Source: Hoplostethus atlanticus (taxonomy: Eukaryota > Chordata > Actinopteri > Trachichthyiformes > Trachichthyidae). From it: a DNA stretch of 64,000 nucleotides. Shown here in pieces: positions 35,816 to 48,900 of the stretch (its first letter is position 1; every line of letters starts with the position of its first letter). The notes beneath the pieces were generated by a model that saw only the letters and a program-made list of their open reading frames with translations, had not been told where the DNA came from and ran no database searches. The stretch lies in NCBI GenBank assembly GCA_034670405.1, contig JAXDDX010000004.1:4260001-4324000 (forward strand), read 5' to 3'. The translations under genes and the position numbers were made by a program.

Positions 35816-38800
35816 TCACTTGCTTGCGAATGCCATGATCTGCTCCTGTAGAGGCAAAAGAGAACAGAGGTTGACTCAAAACTCTGCGTCCGTTTAATCA
35901 TGCTTGCTAACAGTTACAAGTGAGCGGCACTGCAAACCTCCATACAAGACCTGTAAACTGGTGAACTCACAACATTTAATATGGAAATGTCAAGCGAAAC
36001 TTTGTGCCTCCATAGTGAAATGCCTTTACAACCCGTTAAAGTTGCTTTGGTCTGAATCACTTAGTAGGGAATAAAGCCATTTCACATGAGTGGTCTGTAA
36101 TAAAAGGGGTGTGAAAACACAAGCCAACACCACTGTCCGCTGCCCCAGGACCAGCCCTGCACCCCACCCACACACTTTTGGTAACACTAAATTTGGGGCT
36201 ATACTTAGATGCCATAGTAGTAGGTTCAGAACCATGGAAATTACAGACACCGCTCAAGTAAAGCTCCATGTAATCAGAAGAGAGGGTGGGGTCATGATGG
36301 GGGCGGGGCTTATGTTTGACAGGTGGATGAGTGATGTTCGCAACGGACCAGCGGAGCGAGGCTCACTGTGCCGTGGAGCAGAGGTAGAAGTTACGAGAGG
36401 AGAGAGAGAGAGAGAGCTTACTTTCAGTGTAGGGAGCATGTTGGTGGCCTGCAGACCAAAGGTGCGTAGGAGGACCACAGGAGCAGCATTAGTGGAATAG
36501 AGGCGTTTCATGAGGTCGATGGCAGCCATCATGGGCAGGTTGTGTCGTTGGCGTTCAGTCTCATATTCCAACAGGTGCTGTATCGCTCCTGCATAAAAAA
36601 AACATAGAGGGTTGAAAAGTTTAAGCACAGCTCTCAATGCTTTAAGCCTGTGTACGTCTTTCATGTGTTTTCTGCATCAAGTCGTACTGACGCTATTTTT
36701 ACTTCAAAACAGACCATTCAACGGAGAAAAAAAGAAATATATAATATAACATAACAGTAATTTCATTTTTATGAAAAACAACGTACATCTAGTTCTTGAG
36801 AATGGACAGAAAAACATCAAATAAATTGTGGAAGGAAAGCCGATGCTTTTTATAATCAAGATCAACAGCATGTGTTTGAGCTGGGGCTAAGGAAAAGAGC
36901 TTAGGGGAAACCACTGGCCATGGTGGCAGCACTGAACCGTTTAGAGCTCTCACTGACCCAGGTCCTTCCCGTTAAAGGCTGCGTGGCTTAGGAGGTCTGT
37001 GAGGCAAACCACATCCCCAAAGCCCAGGTTGGCTCCCTGACCCGCCAGGGGGTGAACACGATGGGCTGCATCCCTGCAAAGACAAGCCAAGTCCTATTGT
37101 GTTTACGGTGTAGGATCAAAGTATCATTCGCTTACATGGGAAGCTATTTATATTCACCTCTGCATGCAAAAAAAAATAAAAGGAGCTTAATATGAATGAG
37201 CAAACAATTAAGGAAATAGTGGCAAACTAACAGCACAAACTAATTTTACTCTGTAACAAAAAGGTACAAGAGGTGAGTGTCCACTAAATCTGAATCAGTG
37301 TACACCCCTTTCGGTGTTATGGCCTTACCCAATGAGAGCCACCCGGTGCCTGATGTACTCCGATGCATGACCCATGCCCAGTGGGAACATGACCCGGCTC
37401 TTTGGGCCGATCCCTGCCACACTAGGGGGGAGCTGGCGGGCTGAACCAGCAGATGGCATGAGGACTGATAGGGCGCTGCGGAACAGAGAGCCAGCCGTCT
37501 CAATCAGCTCGGACTGGTTGTCATTACTCCACTGTCAGAGCATGCACGGACAGGTAGGGAGGACAGATCCACAAACAATGACAAGGGACCAGAAGAGAGA
37601 AAATGAAGACATTATTTTTTTTTGAGTGGACAAAGAAATTAGCTGACAAAGTAGCAAAGCTGAAGTACAGGCCAGCGAAAGTGCTTTTTTTCCCTCCCTA
37701 ACTGACTGGTTTGGCAGGCCCTTGAGAGCTGGGCTAATTAAAAGAAGACGCTGGCCAGGCCATGCAGTTGAATTAGCTCTGTTTGAAAAGCATTCCATGC
37801 AGTAATGGTCGACACTGGGAGACCACAGGTTTAATTAGCAAGCCAGGCCTGAAACCAAACGTGACTCAACCGCGGTGACCCCGTCCATCAGCAGGCCCAG
37901 TAAAAATAGCCAGCTTGGGAAAACGGAGTTTCTCCAAACACAAAAAATGGATAGGTATATTGTACTATTGTATTGTATAATGTAGACAAAACAGTGACAT
38001 ATCTATTTGTATGAGCTACTAAAACAATCAACACCTGTCTGTCCATGCAGAACCCATGCCACATATATAGGAATATAGACATGTCACAGTCTACCATTTT
38101 TTTGTCTTTGCTTTGTTCCTTGTCTAATAATTGAGCTTTATATCCAATTTGGAAAACAAATATTATCTGAAGTTCAACTAAAGAAAGAAAGTATTCTTCC
38201 AGAAAATATCATAATTTTCTTTAATTTTCATATGAGTAATGGTCACTAATGGTGGAGATCTCATTTTAGAATGAAATTCTTCAGTACCAATTATCTAATA
38301 AGGCAGTTCAGTGCAGGTGACGTGAGACTTACGAAGGCAGAGTTGATGGCATCCACGAAGCTCTCCTCATCCAGTTCCAGCAGTTCTTCAGCATGGCGGT
38401 GGCTGGTAGACCACACCAGGGAGCTCTGTGTGCTGGACAGCTACAATGCACAGACGGATGAATGATGGATGCTGATGCTTTATCATATCCTCAGATAACG
38501 GATGGATATCGTGTAAGAACAACTATTATAGTAAATGTTGTAGATAAGTTACCGGTAACATCGCTATGGGTCCTGTTGGGAGGAACCTCTGCCATGCGAC
38601 ATTGTTCTCTGTGGGCTGACAGACACATAAAATTAAAATAAATATTATACTGATATTCTGTGGCAAGCTATTGTATAGCATAGCTTTTAATTACACATAT
38701 TCCACATGAAAACAAGATATTATGATGGGTCCTACTGGGTGGAACCTCTAGTTATGCTGCATTGTTCTTTGCAGGCTGACAGACACGTGAAATGAAAATA

Positions 38801-41800
38801 ACTTCCATAGTAAAATACTGAGCCAAGTTACTGTACAACACAGAACCTGCTCAAATGTTTTGTGGGTGCAATCAAATCCTAAATTAAATATAATACGAAG
38901 GGGTGATGCAATGCACACATTACAGGAAGGTGATGATCAATTAAGCTGTGTATGTTGAATGTGATGCTCATCGTACCTCTGATAGCTGCAGCACAGCAAC
39001 CACAGCAGATTGGTCGTAATTCCACTTGACTGTGGGTATCCCCGATTCCCGCCTCACCATTGAGTTTGGTCCATCTGCACCAATCTGAAAAACAGTATCT
39101 GCACAGATGAGATAAAGGAAAACACTCGAAATATCTAATGTAATGTTGAGACTAAACTGACCAGTAGCTTGGTTTGAAGGGTCTCGCCGCTGGCCAAGTT
39201 GACCTGGACCCAAGGGATGGAGTCAGCCACCTGGCAGGACATGGGCCACGTATACTTCACCACCTTGGACCTGTACTTAACCTGCACGTTATCTGATGGA
39301 GAACCAGGACACAGAACTGGTGACTACAAAGGCTGCAGAAAAGGAAAGGGCTGTGTTTCTCAAAATAGAACGGCCCCGTCTCAATTGGTGCAACCGTTTT
39401 CTCGTAACAAAGGAATCAGGCTGGGTCCTGTGTATCATCACAATTGGACACACTAAATCAGTGCTTTGCTACTTTTTCCTACAAAAAAAGTTGGTTTGGC
39501 TGTGACCGAAGCAGTGGAAGATCTATAAACCACCTCATAAAACACCACTGGTTTTCCTCCCTGGCAGAGGCTAGCTGACGAAGCTCACATTTGACAATCT
39601 TCTTAATGGTCTTGGCTTGCCACATTGCACTGACTAATAGTGTTTATCTACAAGCACACCATGCCACACTCTGCACGTGCTGCCAGCTTGTTGGGTTTTG
39701 CACTAAAACTCCTACTTTTCCTAAAATATCAGCAGCTGTTCATCCCAAACATGAAAGGATCCTGAATTACGCTTGCTCTTGCCGACTTGGAACAAGGCCC
39801 ATCCGCAGATCGACTACTGGTTCCCGAACATGAGTGTCAAATATTGGCTTGCAATGATTGGAGAGCACAATTACATGGAAAGCAGCTGGCGCAGAGCATG
39901 CTTTTCATGTACTGCATCTAGAGCGTAATAACACCATGGCTAAAATGAGAAGAGAGAAAGAAGAGGACAACTGTGAGGCACATGAGGCAAAACGTGCAGT
40001 AACCACACATCTGTTGTTTTGTGCAAAATGGTGAAAAGTCTGTTTATAAATATGCCAGTTTAACTGTCAAACACATCGCAGACCTAAGTTTTATTTGCGA
40101 ACCCCACAAAAGTTGGTCTAATGTCAACAACAATACAGCACTGAACACTGTCAGCATTTTAGTGTCTTAAGAGGTGGCACGGACAGGAGCACATGGCATT
40201 TTTAAATAGGTCACTGGACCACTCCACGTGTCTTCAGAGGGTGCCGGGTCTCTGGCCGGCAAGAAATGTGGTGCTTGATTGAAATAGCAGGAAAAACAGG
40301 GATGGCTCCAAGAGCTGAACTAGTCTTTAAAAACAGACACTGGGAAAAGTACAAATAAACAAAAACCTGGGGACAGGATGGAACAAATGCAGTGGCATTA
40401 GCTACCAGACCCAGTGTCCTTTACACGGATGGCACGGGAGTCAGGAGGCCTTACTAGCATGTGGGGCTTTAAGTTTAAATCACAGATGACGTGTGTTTGC
40501 TTACCAGAGAGACTGTCCAGCTGTTTAGTGAGTGCAGCCACAATGATGTCGTTCTCCACAATGTATGCCATCTCATCCTGCAGGTTCTCCTTATCGAATG
40601 TAATCAGGGCATCCGAGCAGGCATCCCAAACCTAAATGAGAGGCCAATTATGCCTGTGGTCTACAAATCTATCCTTACATGCATCCCCCTTTCCCTATAT
40701 ATAGCCGGCCAGAGGAGCACAGCTTCAGTGAACTGAACACATCAAAGCTGTGAGATGCTGTCAGAGGTTGGCAGAGCCTACATCAAGCCCCGGCTAAGAG
40801 GGTCACCAACACCCTTCTGGCTGTACGGTTGACTTCAGGAGCTTTCTGACATTTTGTGATGTGGATTTTCTTTGTACATCTTTTCTTGGAAACACAAATA
40901 ATAAATTACATGTTTGTGAACATTACAGAGTTTAACCCACAACCAAAAGTGCCAGAATGACATATAGTTTTAGGCTACTGTAATTTCGACCCTGAAGGCA
41001 CCATTTGACTTAAACATGAGGGGGTGAAAGTGTTTGTACAAGATTAATCCTTTCATGGGTTGTAACTATGGTGACAGACCCCATCATTCTGCAGTAATAT
41101 GCTGCTGCACTACTTTTTTCCAACTTGCCATAAAATAGGGGGATATACCCGACAGAAAACCACTAATGGTAGTGGGTTTGCAACTTGTGATAAGTGGTTG
41201 GGAAGAAAGATTTATTGAGACCAACCCCCAAATTTTTATTTTTTTATTTTTTTTAATGCAGGGTGAAAAAATACAACTTTTGAAAAGACTGACTCACCAC
41301 ATTCTTTGCGAGATTTAGACACAATTCCTTGAAACATGGAAAATGGATGACTAAATCTCCCTTATGTAGCCTATCTAAACCCTTAATGCTTAGGTGACAA
41401 TTAGGTTTTGTTGAGTGGAAGGGATCTTATTTAGAGCTGACCTCAATGCTTACCAATACCATGGCTGAGATTCAATAGACAAACAAGCCAAAACAGCGGT
41501 ATCACAGTGAAGGTATTATGGGAGAGGTATATCACCATAATCACCAGAGTGAAACCCTGCGGTCAAGTGTTTGGTACACACCGACCACATCTTACAAGAG
41601 GGACCAAGCCTGCACCCACAGCCGTAAAATGGATTCACTTTGCTGCAGACAACCGGTCTCCTAATCTTTCATCTTCCTCCCGTTTTTTTCACATGAATCT
41701 TCATAATTAGAAGACATGGGGAATGAGTACATATTTGAAAATGTCAAAAGGATTTATTCTTCATAACAAACTTGATTTTAATAAATAAACACTATGATGC

Positions 41801-44800
41801 TTTGGTCTTTTTTAGGTACCTTGTGTCTTTTGGGGTTTGTGGTGCTCTGGACTTTGCAAAATGGATAAATTGCACAAGAGGAAGGAACAAAATGAATGTG
41901 AGTTTAAACCACCATTTGCTGTTTAAACGTGAACAATTACACACACCAGTGACATGTCATTGTACTGCTTGATCATTAAGCTGAGTGTCAGAGATTTTTC
42001 TCTCCCAAAATTATACAGTAGTATTTTATTGAGATGATTGATGTAGGACAGAAATACATATATGACGCTAAATTAGAAAGCATAGATGAGATACTGAACT
42101 TGCGCAGCAAAGAAGGATGCTTTGTGTTGCAGTGGGCTATGGTGCAAACCATGTTCTCGTTGTAAGTTCAATTACTGCTCTTGACCTTGTTTCGCATCTC
42201 TCATTGCATCTCTCTTACCCGTCCTGTCTCCTGCCTGTCTCTACTATATACAATCCATTGAAACAGAAAGGGAATAAAATATTCTAATACTATAATAATA
42301 AATATATGAATAAAAGACTTTTAGTGAGTCTTAGAATTAGTCTTAAATGTGTTGTTGTTTTTTTTGTTTTGTAATGTTGCTATTCTTACCTCTTGATAAA
42401 GCTGTACAATGGTAATTAACCCTGTATTGTGTTGCACAGGCAAAAAGCAACTTGTAAAAAGCAAATGTAAAGGTAAGTAGAAGGTCAAGATACCTGCATC
42501 TTCTGATAGGGCTTGCACCTCATGTTTATGATGTGATCCCAAGCTCCAATACCTGTGTATGAATGTAAAAAAATTAAAAACATGTTAAAAATGGCACTCA
42601 ACAAATATGTCAGACGATGTGTTACACATAATCCTAACCAATATCTGGTCATGTACATTTTAATAGAAGTCACTGCCATTTAATTAATCTAAAGCTGTCC
42701 ACAGAATTGCTCCAGCTAGGCTTCATGATCAAGGTCTGACCTGGACTGAGTAGATTTTGGCAGTCCCAGGACCAACGGCCTGTTGTCCCCCATCCAGTTA
42801 CAGAGTAGTTGAGCAACCCAATTTTGTAAAACATGTTTAATCTTTAAAGGAATACACCAAGTTCTTGGGAGCTTGTCCCATTAGTCAACTAAACCGTTAA
42901 GCGATGAGAACTAGTGACACCAAAATCACTCATGAGTCCCCAAAAGTGAGAAAATGTGAACTTGTAGCATCTCTAAAGCTGAATAGTACGTAATTCTAAA
43001 TGATTTGTGGCCAGGTCTGGCAGTTTTGTGTCGTAGATTGGTAAAAATTACACTAAATGTGCTATAAAACTAACATACCATTTTTAACTACAAGAGACAG
43101 TTTTCCCTGTTTCCATTGGAAGTGAACATTATGGGAGACAGTGTACAGCTAAAAAAACACTGTGCAGCAGACGAATATGTGGTTGCTCAACCTGAAATAG
43201 TTCCACAAATAAACCTGACGACATCAGCTATATTGAGTTATTGATATTTTGTTTTTTTTAATGTATGAAACCACAGGCCATACAATAAAAACACTTTTTA
43301 TTACTAAAAGTTACTTCTTCTTACTTAAGCTATGCTATATGCTTCTTACTTAATCATTACTATCACTCAAACAAAGTGTTTGTTAATGTGTTAGCATGGA
43401 GCACCGGGACATGTTCTCATCGCTCAACGGCTAAGCAGACCAGTGGTGCAATCCCCCCCCCCCCGCAAAAAAAGGTGTATTCCTTTAAGACTTGAATCTG
43501 GACATATTTGGATGAACTCATTGTGAGATGTGCAGCTACATAGAATGGGGAATGAGCAATGGCCAATGACAGTTGAGATCAACTGGCAATAGCCAATGAG
43601 TGGCATTTTGGCAGCCTGCCTCTGTTCCTACCCCATTAGATGCATAAACGTAGGGATATATATGGAGTTTGTGTGCACAAACAAGTTCAGTAGCAGTTAT
43701 GCAAGTTGGCAGAAATGTCCAGTGGTCAAATATAAATTCTATTATAATAAAGCTATAGAATGTATTCAGCCTAATGGTTTTTGGCTATGTAATTCCTTGT
43801 CTGAATTTGACAGTGAGAATGACAGAATTACATTTTGAGGTTGTCTCTGGGATCCCTATGTACTGGAGCTGTTAGTGTTTGAGCCCTCATCCATGCCTCA
43901 TCATCTAAAGTGAGCAGCTTTCAGATGATTTAACAAAAAAAAAAAGGAAAACATTGGTCATCTAGTGTCAACAGATATCTAATATTGCCCCTTAGTGTAA
44001 GATCATTTAAACTGAAAAAAAAAACAGTGTCAAGACAATCCCAAGGTGGCATGCATCACATCAGGGACAATGTAAGCCAGGTATGATCGCTACTAAGCCT
44101 GTGTGACTAGACAGTGTCTGATCCCCGGCCCAGTTTGTGTGAGCCATTTATATAGACAAGCACCACAATTAGGCTTAATCACAGGCAGTAACCTGATCAC
44201 CACAACAACTTTTTTTTTCTTCCTCATTTAACCTATACTTTATAAATTTTTCCACTTAATGTTACTTAACTGCACATTGTTTATACACTTTTAAATGTAT
44301 CTGATAGTACTGTTTCTCTGTCTCAGGCTGTGTGACTGTATACTGTACCACTGAGGAGAGTGGCAGAGCCAGGACTGATGGAGCTGACTCTGGTGCTGTA
44401 GGTGTCTGGGATCTTGTCCATCACTTTCTTGTTTCCTGCTTCAAGCAGCAGAATCTTCTTCCCCTCTAGTTTGGGATCCATACCTGTCAATGGTCACCAA
44501 AGAAAATCACTTGCTGCATTCAGTCATTATATATTATTAGGCTCTCCCCTGTTTTATGCAATGAAAATGACAGTAGTTATGCAAGCGTAATTCTCAGCAA
44601 TGTTACTGGAGTAGCCTACATGATTTCACTCTTGTGGTGTGTGTGTAAGAATTTAGGCATTATAACTAATTTATAAGGAGAAAAAGTATTACATGCTCCT
44701 ATCGGTCTCTGCATTTTTGGGTGAATGAGGGCAGCACTGAACAACATTTCCTCTGCTTCTGAAAGGTTTCTACGTCACACAGCAAATGCAGCCGGTCGTG

Positions 44801-45018
44801 GGAGGGAATCACTCACCTAAGGAACATGCCATGGCGGATCCAACCATTCCTCCTCCGGATATAATAACATCATACACCTCATTCTTGCTAGAATCTTCCC
44901 CATGTTCTGTGCACACTAATCCTCGACTGATGGTTTTTGCAGCAGACAAGTGTTTTACTGCAATATATCGCTGACCAATAGCATTCAGGGCCGACGTCGC
45001 TTTGGTGAGATTGTGCAT
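35816..45018 (-). CDS. coq6: ubiquinone biosynthesis monooxygenase COQ6, mitochondrial
   Basis: Twelve exons in minus order (44817-45018, 44349-44483, 42494-42552, 40505-40631, 39162-39292, 38977-39084, 38553-38615, 38333-38440, 37329-37531, 36958-37073, 36422-36588, 35816-35845) give 482 aa, near the human length. COQ6 is a mitochondrial flavin monooxygenase that hydroxylates the ring of coenzyme Q precursors at C5. After a basic N-terminal presequence comes the Rossmann FAD motif [19 protein letters not shown] at about residues 50-68. Then come [64 protein letters not shown] and the second flavin motif [20 protein letters not shown]. The end is EQIMAFASK. The ATG ([15 protein letters not shown]) is the first in frame; the frame stays open upstream without another ATG. 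One exon (38553-38615) has a dead tandem copy in the next intron, and another intron carries a MITE. Head-to-head with fam161b. Confidence 0.94.
36394..36417. repeat. GA microsatellite
   Basis: Short GA-rich run directly beside a coq6 exon end (donor at 36420-36421), inside the last coq6 intron. Confidence 0.7.
38715..38840 (-). pseudogene. dead tandem copy of a coq6 exon and intron flank
   Basis: The stretch repeats 38556-38680 at an offset of about 159 bp. The motifs GGGTCCTACTGGGTGGAACC, GCATTGTTCTTTGCAGGCTG and ACAGACACGTGAAATGAAAA have clear counterparts in the functional exon and its intron. Read as coq6, the copy runs PAKNNAA and then hits TAA; the donor site is lost. It lies in the intron just upstream (in gene sense) of the working exon at 38553-38615. 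Confidence 0.75.
42844..43488. mobile_element. TTAA-flanked nonautonomous DNA transposon (MITE)
   Basis: The ends are inverted copies: TTAAAGGAATACACC on the left and GGTGTATTCCTTTAA on the right, with TTAA at both outer edges as the apparent target-site duplication. The 645-bp interior has no long open frame. TTAA duplication is typical of piggyBac-type transposition, though the terminal bases are AGG rather than CCC, so the family is uncertain. A 14-C run and an A run sit just inside the right end (43452-43471). It lies in a coq6 intron. Confidence 0.75.
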
Positions 45019-45943
45019 TATATCTTCACTAGGCAATATGGGATGTATCCAGCATTAAAAAAAGAGTCCAACTTTGAAGTTGGAATACTTTCGATTGACT
45101 ATCAGACGTTTCCCCTTGAATATGTCCTATCAACAACAGCTGAGTCCCGTCTATAATCCAGCCATGTTGTGTTGACGTGAGAGCAAGGAAGTACTTCCTG
45201 TTTGTCGTCCAATCAGAGAATACGACTGACTGGCGATACGTTATCTGTCCACATACGGTGCTAATGCTACCAAAGCTGGGAATAAGTTCATATTCTGTAG
45301 TTATAAACTTGCATCGTTTCAAGTCTCATAGTAACAAGTTTGGTTACATATAACATTATCAGACATCATCGCACAGTAGGCTGTAGTGTATCTTTTCGGC
45401 AAAGATACATCAGACGGGGAAACATTACAACGCGGAGGAATACTTCCTGTCTCCTCTACTAATTTACCAGGTTGGCTGTCGATTATTCTGTTGTTTTCTA
45501 CTTTAATTTAGTGGATATTATTTTGTATTATATGGTTTTAAAAGGATGGAATTTCTGTAGACGTGTATTGCTTAATTCTGGAAACCATACCAATATGCCC
45601 CTTGCCCCGAAATCGACATTTTTCATACCTACATTAGCAATGTTGAGAAGGCAGAGGTGTGGTTGCCATGGTAACCCCTTAGCACAGGCTGGAGTTTGAT
45701 TCGAGCTACAGTACAAGGTGCAAGCTACATTGTCGTAAGCTATGCTGTGCGCAACTTGCAAGCCTTTGAAATCGACACCACAAAATACAGAATAGGGGAA
45801 TTTACATGTACTTTATTTTGTTTTGCAGCAGTGAACAAGCTTTCCTGGCCTTGAGGTGTAAGCATTTTAGCTATCATTAAAGTATTGTCATTCATTTTTT
45901 TCTCTGGTAGAGTTTTTCTGCTAGTATCCAAGAATACAGAAAT
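45019..45943. promoter_or_regulatory. bidirectional 5' region of coq6 and fam161b
   Basis: About 925 bp separate the divergent start codons. It holds a CCAAT box in GTCCAATCAGAG (45209-45213) nearer coq6 and a perfect RFX X-box (45662-45675) nearer fam161b. The fam161b leader may include an intron ending near 45909 (TTTCTCTGGTAG). Confidence 0.55.
45662..45675. promoter_or_regulatory. perfect RFX X-box upstream of fam161b
   Basis: GTTGCCATGGTAAC fits the X-box consensus GTHNYYATRRNAAC at every position and is almost a perfect palindrome. It lies about 270 bp before the fam161b start codon. FAM161 proteins act at centrioles and cilia, so an RFX site is expected. Confidence 0.75.
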
Positions 45944-48900
45944 ATGTCAAACGTAAAGACCTTGCTGGAAGATGGGCTCAGATCAGAGCAAAGGTTCCAG
46001 CACCAACTCAAGGCCTTGAGAGAAGCTCTCAGGCAGCGGCTGGAGGAGACAGAGAAGAGACAGAGAGAGGATCTGGAGAGGAGGATTCATCAGAACTCCC
46101 TCCTCTCATCAGACAAGTACAGAGAGTCCAGTGATGACAAACAACCAGACCATCAGACCAGGTATACTGCAATGTTCTTTAATTATCTGTTCTGTTTTGT
46201 TATATTCACATGAAATTCACTTCACTCAAATATGTTTTCATTAAGATATGTAGGTCTGAGGAAATGTAGTTCTACATCTGCCCTGACCTCAAACAAGGGG
46301 ACTTCAAAACAGCTGAGACAGACAGAGAGGCCCAGCTCATCTTCTGCAGCCTGGGTATCTTCAACAAACTTGCAGCAAGCTCTATCAAAAACACAGCTGG
46401 CTCCTCCAAGCAAAGAGGAGGAGGCAGAAGCTGAGTGTCAGAAGAAGTTCTGTGCTGTTCCTGTCCCCGGCCATGTGAGTCTGCCCCTCTATCAAGAGAT
46501 GTTGCAGTTGAGAGAGAAGGAGAGGAAGCAAGGCCATGTGCAGAGGAAGAACTTCCTGCTCTCCATGCAAAAGCCTTTCAGCTTCCAGGAGAGGGAAAAA
46601 GAGAAAAGGGAGAAGCTGACAGAAATGTTAAGACATGTTGCACAGAATCAAAAAAACAGGGCTGCCTCTGTTAGGAAGCCTTTTCACAAGGTCGTAAAGG
46701 ACTTGTCAGTTTCTGAACTTTGGAAAGGTGAGTTGATGGTGTGCTTTGTCTCCCTATTGATTGAATGATGCTGTCTAGTGGAATGTCTGGTATAATTCTT
46801 TGTATCAATGTGTGAACATTTGATGTGTATCATGACAGACAAAACAGGCTTAGAACAGTACAGTAGTCTATATTTATAGATATCATGTCATAATGATGTA
46901 TTAATACTACAGATACACACAGTGACATGACTAAAGCTGCAACATTTCCTGTCTGAAATGTTTTGTAGATGAGGAGCTTTCCAGAAAATCCCACACTCAG
47001 ACAAGGGAACAGAAGACCTTGAGAAACTCCATGGTGCCAAATGAGAATCACAATCTCTCTGGCAGCACTAAACCTCGAACCGCTGAGCGTACCAAGAAGG
47101 AAATGTTGGCGTTCCTGGATGAGAGGCCAAGCTTCCAGCCAAAGATCAACCGACAGGTCCCTGATTTCAGCAGGCTGCACAAGACGCTCCAGACAGAGGA
47201 ATTGAGAAAGACTGAGAGGAAAGATGTAACAAAGTGTCAGCCTTTCCACCTGTGGACATCAACTCTCCCCACAAGGCAAAGTAGGACCAACCCCGAAACC
47301 TCACAGGTAGACCATGTTCTTGACCTCAGACATCTTGACATTTTGTTAAGGCCGTCAGACGCGTTATAATACTTTTGTGATTTGCATTAGTTATATTTTT
47401 TATATTTTTAATTTCAGTGTTAATTTAATTTAGTAAATTTTAGGTTTCATTTATTTTACATTCATTTCATTTGTTCATTTAACTTAAATCTTAGCATTTT
47501 ATGGTCGGCAGTTGTGTCAGAAGCAGCATATGTACCCAATGTTAAGGTAAAGAAATACAGGGGACTCTGAATGAATTGATGACTTCCTCAATAAACAGAA
47601 TTTTCCAACAATAAATGTAAAAAATAAAGCCTGTCTTGAAGAGCCAATTAAATCAGGCCGTAAATGTATACAAAGCTCCTAAGCACCAGAACCCGACGGT
47701 GTCACATCAGTTTTGCAAGACTTTTAAAGTCTCTCTCACCTTTATTGCTTGATGTCTTTAATGAAGCATATGAGTTCGAGACCCTTCCCCCGGCCTTTTT
47801 TTCGAGCTATACCTTTCTCTGGCTTAAGGGGGACAGGGAGCCACTTGATTTGGGTTCTTATAGGCCTCTCAGTCTCCTCTCAGGCCTTCCAGATCTTTGC
47901 GCTTTGTCTTGAAAAGGTCCTTCCCATATCATTTCACCAGACCAAACTGACTTCATAGAAACACATTTTTATTTTCCAATATTTGCAGACTGTATGATAT
48001 CAGATATTCCTCTGGTCCCAGCTCTCAACATCCAGAAGTCCTTCTCTCACTAGATGCTGAAACGGATTGGGATTGGGATTGGGTTTGGTGAAAGATTAAT
48101 TGCACGGGTTAAGTTGTGGTACATCTCATCTATTGCATCAGTTCAGACCAATTCCTTCAGACTGGAATATTTTTCACTATAACAGGGCAAGATGGGGAGT
48201 GACCCCTCTCCCCTTTGTTATTCACACTTTCCATCGAGCCCCTTGCTATTGCCCTGCACTCTTTGTATGTCTCTTGTGTCTGTTGTATGTCATGCATCCA
48301 TATATATCAATCCAAAATATTATTACTACATTTGGGCTTTGACTAAAGGACTTCAATTAAAAATAATTATTGATTATCTTTTAATTTCAGTTAGTTTTGA
48401 TTGCAGTGAATACTTTCAGTTTAGTTTTTGTTTTCACAAATATATATTTTTGTTTCTATCTCAGTTAACAAAAATATTTCTAACAAAAATATATTTAGCC
48501 TGTTTCAGTTTTAGTTTCAGTAAGCTATAATAACCTTGGCTTGTAGCATTTAGACTTTGAAGTTTTTTTCTCATCTTTAGGAACCAAGAATAAGCAACCA
48601 TTTAAAGAGAAGCACTTCATTTGGGGGCTTAACATCACTGTCCACAGACACACTCCCCACGTACATCACAGATGCTGTGAGAAAGCGCTGCATGGCCATC
48701 AGGTGAGTTGGATCATGCTGGCATGATTAACTTTAGACTGCAGATCTTGCTTGAAGTTACTGCACATCTTCAGTAGTTGGAATCTATATGCAGAATCTTT
48801 TTCTTTTACAGAAAGTCCATGGACCTGAGAGATAGTAAGAAGCAAGAGAGTGAGGATTGGATGAGGAGGTACCAAATGAGGTCCCAAGCCATGAAGAAGA

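Noticed and set aside
36090..36500. 136-codon plus-strand frame
   Set aside because: It overlaps a coq6 exon on the opposite strand and crosses a GA repeat; no coding evidence.
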